From: Gemmatimonadota bacterium
Lineage (GTDB): Bacteria; Gemmatimonadota; Gemmatimonadetes; Gemmatimonadales; GWC2-71-9
DNA length: 7,778 nucleotides
NCBI GenBank assembly: GCA_003220975.1
Contig: QHTX01000131.1
Coordinates: 1,421 to 9,198 of the forward strand
Direction: 5' to 3'
In this document: piece by piece, positions 1 through 5,278 of the stretch
Position numbering within the stretch: position 1 is the stretch's first letter
Layout: each line of letters opens with the position of its first letter
Notes under the pieces: generated by a model
Databases searched by the model: none
What the model was told of the DNA's origin: nothing
Seen by the model: only the letters and a program-made list of their open reading frames with translations
Position numbers and translations under genes: made by a program

Positions 1-285
1 GGTGTAGCTCGTGACCGTCGTGTTGAAAATCGTGTCGGTCTGGGCGAGGTAGCCGCCCGAATACGTGATGCGGATGTCCTTCAGACCCAGGTTGTCCGTG
101 GCGGTCACGCTGAAGGAGAGGCCGCTCGCGATCGCCTGCGTGTCCGCCGCGGCGCTGAGCACGATGCTGGGCGGGTTCACGTCCCGCTGAATGCCGCCCG
201 GGTTCCGCGCCGTCTCGCACGCGCCCACGACGGCCGCGAGCGCGACTATGGCACACCAAGCCCGAACCGGACGCATCTGCTGCAT
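1..285 (-). CDS. Ig-like lipoprotein, 3' end beyond the window
   Basis: The first 95 residues of a predicted lipoprotein are visible; the gene continues past position 1. The N-terminus MQQMRPVRAW is followed by a hydrophobic stretch and a lipobox VGAC with Cys23 as the lipidation site. The next residue is Glu, not Asp, so outer-membrane sorting would be expected by the E. coli rule. After a short linker comes a beta-rich segment with the pattern LSFSVTATDNLGLKDIRITY, which resembles bacterial Ig-like (beta-sandwich) domains; this is pattern recognition, not a search. The start at 285 is preceded by AGGAG (293-297) at 7-nt spacing; a second ATG at codon 4 lacks such a site. It starts 14 nt after the pilQ stop, so it is probably co-transcribed with the pilus operon. 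Its role is unknown: it could be an accessory to the secretin or pilus, or a surface protein. Confidence 0.75.
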   Translation of the reverse strand, partial: MQQMRPVRAWCAIVALAAVVGACETARNPGGIQRDVNPPSIVLSAAADTQAIASGLSFSVTATDNLGLKDIRITYSGGYLAQTDTIFNTTVTSYT

Positions 286-299
286 AAGAACGCTCCTGG

Positions 300-2255
300 T
301 CACTTCCCGGTGCTGGGCGTCACCAGGTCGTCGATAATGTGCGGCGTGACGAGAATCAGCAGATCGCGCCGCGATTCAGTCTCGGAACTGAAGCCGAACA
401 GCTTCCCGAGGATCGGCAAGTCTACAAGGAAGGGGATTCCGGACTTCGTCACCGTGACCTCCGTCACCGTGAGGCCGCCGATGACCGCCGTTTCACCGTC
501 GTTGACCAGGATCTGGTTGTCCGCCTGCTGCGTCTGGAACGTGAAGCCGATGTCCACCGACGAGGGCTTCACGTTGGAGCGCTCGGCGTGCACTTCCATG
601 AGCACCTGCCGGTTCGCCGTCACGTGCGGCGTCACCTTCAGGTTGATGCCGGTCTGCTCGAAGCGCACGATGGCGCGCGGCGCGACGCCCGCGACGGCAC
701 CGGTGCCCACGTCGATCACGCGGATCGGTACGCGGTCGCCGACCAGAATCTCGGCCACCCGGTTGTCGAGCGTCGTAATCGTCGGCTCCGCCTGGACGTC
801 GGCCAGGTCGACCCGCTGCAGCGCCTGCAGGAACGTCGTCAGATCGAAGTTCCCGATCGCCGTCGAAAAGATCAGGTTCAGCGCCGGGTTCACCACTTCC
901 TGATCGGCGTTCCCGATGGCGGACAGCGAGTTCCCGCCCAGGTCCACGATCACATCGTTGGGCTCGAAGTTGCCCTGCGGCACGAACGCGTCCGGCACGC
1001 CGTCGCCGTTGGTGTCGACGGCCTTCGCGGTGCGCGGATCCGGCCGCTGCACCAGCTTGTTGAAGAACTGTGTCTGGGAGCCGAGGTCGTATTTCACGCC
1101 CAGCTCCTCGACGTCGGTGCGGTCGACGAAGATGATCTTCGCCTGGATCGACACCTGCGGCGTGCGGATGTCGAGCCCTTTGACGAACTCCTCGACCCGG
1201 GTGATGCGGCTCGAGATCTCGGTGATCACCAGGGCGTTGCTGGTGGAATCGGCGACCACGGCGCCCCGCTTGGTGAGGATCGACGCCACCGACGGGACCA
1301 GCGCCGAGGCCTTGGCGTAGTTCACCCGCACCAGCCGCGTCTCCACCGGCACCGTCGAGTCGGCACGCGCCAGGTCGCGCTTGTCGATGACCTGGATGAT
1401 GCCGCCGTCCAGCACGTTGGCGGCGAGCCCCTGCGATTCGAGCACCGCGTTGAACGCGAGGTCCCACGGCTGATTCTTGATTTCGGCCGAGACCTGGCCC
1501 TTCACGTCCTTGGACACGATGATGGTCCGGCCGCTGAACGCCGCGAAGCCCGCCACCACCTCCCGCAGGTCCGCATTGTCCCACGTCACCGTGATGCGCG
1601 CCGCCTGCGACTGCGCGCTCTCCTTCGCGTGGGCCGCGAGGTACGCGTCGATCGTCAGCCCATCGCCACTCTGCTCCGGCGTCGCGACCCGCGCCGCCTG
1701 GCCGCCGCGGGCGGCCTTTCCCGTTTGAACCCCGGGCTCGCGCCCGGGGTTAGTCGCTGACCCCGGACGCACGTCCGGGGTGCCGAGCGAGCCGGCGGGC
1801 GTGACGTCCCGACTCGACCACGCCTCGAACGCCGTCCGCTCCGAGCCGATCTTCACCCGCACCTGACCCTCGCGACGCTCGATCTGATAGTCCTTCAGCG
1901 CGTCGAGGTCGATCACGACCCGCACCACGCCGGCCCGGAACTGCGCGTAGCGGAGGTTCTTCACGCCGCCGCGGTTCTGTCCGTCGTACAGCACCACCGG
2001 CGCGACGAGCCGCGCGCCCTGCAGGTCGATCACGAGCCGGGCGGGATTGGCCAGCGTGAAGTCCTGGACGTCGACCGCGCCTCGGAGCTCGATCACGACC
2101 TCCACGCGGCCGGCCGCCGGGAGCACGCTGACGGCCCGGACCTCCCCGTCCCGCGCCCCCCCCCCGCCCCCCCCGCCCCCCCCGCCTGACCCCGCAAGGG
2201 CTCGGGGTGCCGCCGCGACGCACAACCACGCGGCGAGGGCTGCGATGCGCTTCAT
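300..2255 (-). CDS. pilQ: Type IV pilus secretin PilQ
   Basis: Outer-membrane secretin through which the pilus fibre leaves the cell; 651 residues. In order: signal peptide 1-21 (ending RALA), ten glycines at 24-33, one AMIN domain about 40-137 (peptidoglycan or septal targeting in this family), a low-complexity linker about 140-215, an STN/N0 domain about 222-290, a secretin N1-type domain about 303-365, and the secretin beta-barrel about 368-641. The barrel carries the family motifs VGDRVPIRVIDVG, GINLKVTPHV and NDGETAVIGGL, plus PILGKLFG before the final LLILVTPHII. An insertion around 395-455 contains DTNGDGVPD, a calcium-loop-like motif. Only one AMIN domain is seen, where proteobacterial PilQ often has two. 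The start overlaps the pilP stop by ATGA and has the strong site AGGAGGT 6 nt upstream. Oddities are the long G tract after the signal peptide and palindromic repeats within the coding sequence, described separately. Confidence 0.97.
   Translation of the reverse strand: MKRIAALAAWLCVAAAPRALAGSGGGGGGGGGGARDGEVRAVSVLPAAGRVEVVIELRGAVDVQDFTLANPARLVIDLQGARLVAPVVLYDGQNRGGVKNLRYAQFRAGVVRVVIDLDALKDYQIERREGQVRVKIGSERTAFEAWSSRDVTPAGSLGTPDVRPGSATNPGREPGVQTGKAARGGQAARVATPEQSGDGLTIDAYLAAHAKESAQSQAARITVTWDNADLREVVAGFAAFSGRTIIVSKDVKGQVSAEIKNQPWDLAFNAVLESQGLAANVLDGGIIQVIDKRDLARADSTVPVETRLVRVNYAKASALVPSVASILTKRGAVVADSTSNALVITEISSRITRVEEFVKGLDIRTPQVSIQAKIIFVDRTDVEELGVKYDLGSQTQFFNKLVQRPDPRTAKAVDTNGDGVPDAFVPQGNFEPNDVIVDLGGNSLSAIGNADQEVVNPALNLIFSTAIGNFDLTTFLQALQRVDLADVQAEPTITTLDNRVAEILVGDRVPIRVIDVGTGAVAGVAPRAIVRFEQTGINLKVTPHVTANRQVLMEVHAERSNVKPSSVDIGFTFQTQQADNQILVNDGETAVIGGLTVTEVTVTKSGIPFLVDLPILGKLFGFSSETESRRDLLILVTPHIIDDLVTPSTGK
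1728..1782. repeat. Tandem pair of GC-rich palindromes inside pilQ
   Basis: Two near-perfect hairpins lie 7 nt apart. The first (1728-1751) has arms AACCCCGGGC and GCCCGGGGTT around loop TCGC. The second (1759-1782) has arms ACCCCGGAC and GTCCGGGGT around loop GCAC. Aligned over 24 positions they match at 18. At stem position 9/16 one has G-C and the other A-T, a compensatory difference. They encode part of the Gly/Pro-rich linker between the AMIN and STN domains of PilQ (about residues 158-176). This looks like a REP/BIME-like palindromic repeat inserted into a tolerant linker, although whether it is dispersed in the genome cannot be seen here. Confidence 0.75.
2156..2186 (-). repeat. G-tract / 9-bp repeat after the PilQ signal peptide
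   Basis: On the coding strand the tract reads GGC, G8, C, G8, C, G10, which is about three copies of a 9-bp unit (eight G plus C) encoding Gly24 to Gly33. Runs of eight to ten identical bases are prone to slippage. Loss of one G brings a stop codon at 2093-2095; gain of one G brings a stop at 1750-1752. Either would truncate PilQ well before the secretin domain. Gain or loss of a whole 9-bp unit would keep the frame and change only the number of glycines. The tract is also a place where sequencing or assembly error is likely. Confidence 0.9.
2186..2212. repeat. Third, degenerate palindromic repeat copy in pilQ
   Basis: The flanks CTGACCCCG and CGGGGTGCCG are identical to those of the second palindrome at 1757-1785, but the centre differs and is 2 nt shorter. 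The remaining stem is 6 bp (ACCCCG with CGGGGT) around an 8-nt loop. It encodes the end of the PilQ signal peptide (about residues 16-23) and directly abuts the G tract. It is probably a diverged copy of the same repeat family; chance similarity in GC-rich DNA is less likely given 19 identical flanking bases. Confidence 0.55.
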
Positions 2256-2743
2256 GGCGTTACCTCCTGCTTGGCGAGCTGCAGGCTCTCCTGCCGCTCG
2301 AACCCGAACTCCTGCACCGTAAACACGATCTCCCGCGGCCGGATCGTCGTGACCTTGAGGCGCCCCAGGATCTCGCCGGTCCTCGCCCGGTACACCTTGT
2401 TGTTCGTCACGTCCCGCAGTATCGCCACGCTGCGCGCCGGGTAGCGCCCGTCGTAGTAGATGCCCACGAGCTTCAAGTCCGTGAGCAGCGGGCGGATGTC
2501 CCCCGACTTGAGGAGCGACAGGAACGGGTCCCGCCCCCCGCCTTCGTACCCGAACGTTTCGCGCACCAGCCGCGGCGACGCCGAGTCCGCGCGCGTCGTG
2601 TCGCGCGGGGCGGCGGTGGCCGGCTTCGCCGCCGGGGCGGGCGACACCGCCTTGGGTGCGGGCTTGGCCTGAGGCTTGGCCTGCGCCGCGAGCGGGCCGG
2701 CGACGAGCAGCGCCACGACGACTCCCGTGAGCTTTGCGCTCAT
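2252..2743 (-). CDS. pilP: Type IV pilus assembly protein PilP
   Basis: Periplasmic linker that connects the PilN/PilO inner-membrane scaffold to the PilQ secretin; 163 residues. A signal peptide covers about 1-20. A disordered Ala/Pro/Lys-rich segment follows (about 21-58), then the PilP beta-sandwich from about 70: GRDPF, LLTDLKLVGIYYDG, VYRARTGEILGRLKVTTI and REIVFTV are family-like. Classical PilP is a lipoprotein, but this protein has no cysteine at all, so it cannot be lipid-anchored that way; it may be cleaved by signal peptidase I or kept as an N-terminal membrane anchor. The ATG overlaps the pilO stop by ATGA, and the upstream site is only a run of seven G (2751-2757), so translation is probably coupled to pilO. 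The stop overlaps the pilQ start by ATGA. Confidence 0.93.
   Translation of the reverse strand: MSAKLTGVVVALLVAGPLAAQAKPQAKPAPKAVSPAPAAKPATAAPRDTTRADSASPRLVRETFGYEGGGRDPFLSLLKSGDIRPLLTDLKLVGIYYDGRYPARSVAILRDVTNNKVYRARTGEILGRLKVTTIRPREIVFTVQEFGFERQESLQLAKQEVTP
2256..2268 (-). promoter_or_regulatory. Ribosome binding site of pilQ
   Basis: AGGAGGT (2262-2268), a perfect anti-SD match, lies 6 nt before the pilQ ATG and inside the last codons of pilP. The 11-nt block GAGGTAACGCC adjoining the start is identical to the one before pilO. This is the strongest such site in the operon, fitting a need for many secretin subunits (12 or more per ring in known secretins). Confidence 0.8.
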
Positions 2744-3378
2744 GGGCTGGCCCCCCCGACCTTCGCCGGCTTCAGGCCCGGCGGCGGCGGGGGCGGCGCG
2801 GCCGCCTTGACGAAGGTGCGGATCGCGAACTGCGCCTCGAGCAGCGCCCCCAGCGTGTCGCTCAGGAACCGCATCGCCTGCTGCTGCGCCGGCTTGAGGC
2901 TCAAGTCCTGCGGCACGATGATGCGCCGCAGGCTGGCGATGTCGGACAGGAACTCGCCGAGCTGGTCGTAGTGGCCGATGATCTCGAGGCGGTACTTGTA
3001 GGTGTCGAACGGCTGCCCCGGCTCGACCGGCTGCGGCTCGATGCGGCCGATGGTGACGCCGCGTACTTTGGCTTTGGTCGAGATGTCGTCGATCAACGCC
3101 GGCACCTCGTTCTTCTCGGGCACGAGGCGGCGCATCACGCCGAGCAGCGCGCGGTAGGCCTCGACCTTGCGGCGCAGGTCCTCCACGGTGCCGCTCGTCA
3201 GATCCTGCTTCGCCTTGTCGATGATGGCCTGCAGGCTGTCCGTCTCGGTCTGCACAGCCGTGATCTGCTGGCTCGTCGGCTGCTCCCAGTAGTTCCAGAA
3301 GACGTAGCCGAGCGCGAGCATCCCCAGGGTGATGAGGAGCATCACCTGGCTCTGCCGGTCCTGGGGGAGCAGGGCCAC
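2740..3378 (-). CDS. pilO: Type IV pilus inner-membrane protein PilO
   Basis: Bitopic inner-membrane protein that pairs with PilN in the alignment complex; 212 residues. A short cytoplasmic tail (MALLPQDRQSQ) leads to one transmembrane helix at about 12-29, a coiled coil at about 35-85, then a ferredoxin-like periplasmic domain. Family-like signatures are LVPEKNEVPALIDDIS (85-100) and YRLEIIGHYDQLGEFLSDIASL followed by RRIIVPQDLSL. The C-terminus has six prolines (195-200) and a flexible tail. The start is GTG at 3376-3378, chosen because it gives the standard cytoplasmic tail and has GAGG upstream; the next Met (codon 13) would remove the tail and begin inside the helix. It begins 4 nt after the pilN stop and its own stop overlaps pilP by ATGA. 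Confidence 0.94.
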   Translation of the reverse strand: MALLPQDRQSQVMLLITLGMLALGYVFWNYWEQPTSQQITAVQTETDSLQAIIDKAKQDLTSGTVEDLRRKVEAYRALLGVMRRLVPEKNEVPALIDDISTKAKVRGVTIGRIEPQPVEPGQPFDTYKYRLEIIGHYDQLGEFLSDIASLRRIIVPQDLSLKPAQQQAMRFLSDTLGALLEAQFAIRTFVKAAAPPPPPPGLKPAKVGGASP

Positions 3379-3389
3379 GGCGTTACCTC
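3379..3389 (-). promoter_or_regulatory. Ribosome binding site deciding the GTG start of pilO
   Basis: The block GAGGTAACGCC sits immediately before the GTG and spans the pilN stop codon (TAA inside it). GAGG at 7-nt spacing supports GTG as the true pilO start. The same 11 nt precede the pilQ ATG at 2256-2266. Confidence 0.65.
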
Positions 3390-4102
3390 ACCGGCTGGGT
3401 GAAGGGGACGGTGCGGATGTACACGGAGTCCGCGACCCGGTAGCGCACGGCGATGTTGAAGGCCGTCACCGGTCGATCGGCCTCGATGATCGTGGACGAC
3501 GTCGCCGGCGTCACGTCGGTGAGCCACGGCGACGCGGCGAGCTGCCGCAGGAAGGTCGTATACGCCTGGATATCCACCGTACTCCCCGTGATCCAGGCGC
3601 GCACGATCGGGACCCCCACGGAGTCCACTGCCCCGCCGGCGGCCGTGGCGCCCGGGCTGCCCGGGGCCACGTTCGAGCCGCCCGCGACCGCGATGCTCGT
3701 GAGCCACGTGTAGGGCGGGAGCGCCTTGGTGATCTGATCGAGCATGTGCGGCCAGATGTAGCGGTCGGCGTCGATCCCCCGGATGATGCCGATCTCCGCG
3801 ACGAGTGAGTCGCGGATCCGCTCCGACTGCCGCTTCTGGGCGATCACCGCGTCGAACCGCCGCTTCTCGATCCGCACCGCATCGAGGTTCGACTGGAGCA
3901 CCCGGAGCCGCGTGCTCAGCGTGATGAAAAGCAGCAGGCCGCCGCCGATCACCACCACCGCCGAGGCGCTCGCGGCGATGAGCCACGGGTTCTTGATGCT
4001 GGCGATCAGCCCCCGGAAATCGGGCAGCGAGAGCTTGAGGCCCAGGCCCTTGCCGCGGGCCGCCTTCTGCTTTTTCCCGGGAATGAGGTTGATTTCGATC
4101 AT
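3383..4102 (-). CDS. pilN: Type IV pilus inner-membrane protein PilN
   Basis: Bitopic inner-membrane protein linking cytoplasmic PilM to the periplasmic scaffold; 239 residues. It opens with MIEINLIPGKK, the conserved cytoplasmic peptide that docks into PilM in this family. A basic stretch follows, one transmembrane helix at about 39-61, a coiled coil at about 62-105, and a ferredoxin-like domain from about 112 (LPPYTWLTSI, ITGSTVDIQAYTTFLRQL, SPWLTDV, FNIAVRY). Between the first strand and the VRAWITG strand is a Gly/Ala/Pro/Ser-rich insertion at about 140-164 that I do not recall as standard for PilN; it coincides with a GC palindrome in the DNA. The start overlaps the pilM stop by ATGA (4099-4102), with GAGG upstream. 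Length is slightly above the usual 180-220. Confidence 0.95.
   Translation of the reverse strand: MIEINLIPGKKQKAARGKGLGLKLSLPDFRGLIASIKNPWLIAASASAVVVIGGGLLLFITLSTRLRVLQSNLDAVRIEKRRFDAVIAQKRQSERIRDSLVAEIGIIRGIDADRYIWPHMLDQITKALPPYTWLTSIAVAGGSNVAPGSPGATAAGGAVDSVGVPIVRAWITGSTVDIQAYTTFLRQLAASPWLTDVTPATSSTIIEADRPVTAFNIAVRYRVADSVYIRTVPFTQPVR
3645..3670. repeat. GC palindrome in the PilN insertion
   Basis: Arms GTGGC and GCCAC enclose two CCCGGG blocks around loop CTG, giving 11 bp with one bulged base. The core CCCGGGCT...GCCCGGGG matches the first pilQ palindrome except that CGC is missing from the loop. It encodes part of the Gly/Ala-rich PilN insertion (about residues 145-153). It may be an eroded relative of the pilQ repeats or simply GC-rich low-complexity coding DNA. 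Confidence 0.4.
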
Positions 4103-5151
4103 GCGGCACGCCTCAGCGCCAGCCCGACCGACAGCATCAACAGCGGCGCCACCTCGTCCACCGCCACCGACTCGAAGACCGAGTCACGCACCTTGAGGCG
4201 CTGCACCGGGCTCGCCATCTCCACCGGCACCCGCAGCCGCGCGGAGAGCGCCTCGTTGAGGCCGGGGATCCGTGCGCCGCCGCCGATCGTGTACACCCGC
4301 CCCAGCCCGCCCGCGGAGCGAGACGCGGTCTGGAGGAACGCCGCCGCCCGCTCCACCCCCACCGCCAGCTCCTCGGCCCGCGCCTCCACGTAGGGCGCGA
4401 GATCCGCGCTCTGCGCCAAGCCCTGGATCAGCCGCTCCGAATCCTCGGCGGAGAGCCCCTTCTCCCGCTGCAGGTCCTCGCGGAAGCGCCGCGTGCCCAC
4501 CGACAGGTCCCGCGTCAGGACCGGCACGCCGTCCTCCACGATGTTCACGTTGGTCACTTCGTGCCCGATGTTGACGAGACCCACCACCCCCTGCATCGCA
4601 TCGGGGTGGTTCAGCTCAAAGGCGTTGTGAATCGCGAAGGCGTCCACGTCGATGACGGACGCGTTCAGGCCGGCCTCGCCGAGCAGCGATGTGCGGCTCT
4701 CCACCAGCTCCCGCTTGGCCGCGACGAGCAGCACGTTCATCTGCAGCCCCTCGGCGTCCGGGTCGAGGATCTGGAAGTCGAGCTCCACGTTGGCCATGTC
4801 GAACGGCACGTGCTGCTCCGCCTCCCAGCGGATCACCTCCCGGGCATCACCTTCCTTCATCCGGTCCATCTGGATTTTCTTGACGATCACGTCCCGGCCG
4901 CCCACGGCCGTGACGACGGACTTCTGCTTGACCCCGGCGGTGGCGAACAGCCCCCGGATCGCTTCGGCCACGATCCCGGGGTCCATGACCTCGCCCTCGA
5001 CGATGGCGTCGGCCGCCACTTCGGTCGTGGCCACCTTGACCAGCTCGGGCTCGCTCCCGGAATGGTCGACCACGGCGACCTTGATAATGCCGGAGCCGAT
5101 ATCCAACCCGACCGAGGTTTTCTTGCCGCCCAGCAACCCGAACAGGGCCAT
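4099..5151 (-). CDS. pilM: Type IV pilus assembly protein PilM (actin-like ATPase)
   Basis: Cytoplasmic actin/FtsA-like protein that binds ATP and the PilN N-terminal peptide, coupling cytoplasmic events to the alignment complex; 350 residues, normal for the family. The phosphate-1 loop is GLDIGSGIIK (15-24), the second phosphate loop is VGLVNIGHEVTNVNIV (190-205), and the adenosine motif is IGGGARIPGL (289-298). The PilM-specific segments HVPFDMANVELDFQIL (114-129) and RDLSVGTRRFREDLQREKGLS (214-234) are present. The start MALFGLLGGKKTSVGLDIG fits the family. The ribosome binding site is weak (TAGG about 5 nt upstream). It is the first gene of the pilMNOPQ run and lies downstream of a candidate promoter. 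Confidence 0.96.
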   Translation of the reverse strand: MALFGLLGGKKTSVGLDIGSGIIKVAVVDHSGSEPELVKVATTEVAADAIVEGEVMDPGIVAEAIRGLFATAGVKQKSVVTAVGGRDVIVKKIQMDRMKEGDAREVIRWEAEQHVPFDMANVELDFQILDPDAEGLQMNVLLVAAKRELVESRTSLLGEAGLNASVIDVDAFAIHNAFELNHPDAMQGVVGLVNIGHEVTNVNIVEDGVPVLTRDLSVGTRRFREDLQREKGLSAEDSERLIQGLAQSADLAPYVEARAEELAVGVERAAAFLQTASRSAGGLGRVYTIGGGARIPGLNEALSARLRVPVEMASPVQRLKVRDSVFESVAVDEVAPLLMLSVGLALRRAA

Positions 5152-5193
5152 ACGTGCCTAGGGGTTAAAGACAAGAGGGGGCGAGGGCAAACT

Positions 5194-5222
5194 ACAGTAA
5201 GCCCCGCCCCTTATCCTGTCAA
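5194..5222 (-). promoter_or_regulatory. Sigma70-like promoter candidate for pilMNOPQ
   Basis: A perfect -35 box TTGACA (5217-5222) is followed by a 17-bp spacer and TACTGT (5194-5199) as the -10. The -10 matches only 3 of 6 consensus bases but keeps the important A at position 2 and T at position 6. Transcription would begin near 5187, giving a leader of about 36 nt before the pilM ATG. The region is locally AT-richer than its surroundings. This is inferred from consensus only. Confidence 0.5.
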
Positions 5223-5245
5223 GCCTCGAACCTACTTGAGCCCGA

Positions 5246-5270
5246 ACCAGCAACTACTTTAGTCGCTGGT
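5246..5270 (-). terminator. Hairpin after pilX, possible terminator
   Basis: An 11-bp stem (ACCAGCGACTA with TAGTTGCTGGT, one G-U pair in RNA) closes a 3-nt AAG loop, beginning 8 nt after the pilX stop. There is no U run after it, so it is not a canonical intrinsic terminator. It may end or slow transcription of the minor-pilin unit with help, or protect the 3' end of that mRNA. Its place between pilX and the pilM promoter fits a boundary between two transcription units. Confidence 0.45.
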
Positions 5271-5278
5271 ACTTAGGC

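Noticed and set aside
339..1760. A 473-codon open frame on the plus strand opposite pilQ
   Set aside because: Its product is an Arg/His/Asp-rich composition typical of the antisense of a high-GC gene, with no family motif; pilQ on the other strand is unambiguous.
2252..5151. Type II secretion genes gspL/gspM as alternative identity for the scaffold genes
   Set aside because: Separate PilM (actin fold) and PilN with the INLIP tail, plus PilO and PilP in order, are the type IV pilus arrangement; GspL is a fused protein.
5225..5275. Three AAGTA occurrences (on the minus strand) in the intergenic region, as possible operator repeats
   Set aside because: Spacings of 15 and 22 nt are irregular, the element is only 5 nt, and two copies lie at or in the hairpin.
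5152..5278. Sigma54 promoter (as for Pseudomonas pilA)
   Set aside because: No GG-N10-GC core with the right flanks is visible in front of pilM; the sigma70-like match is better.
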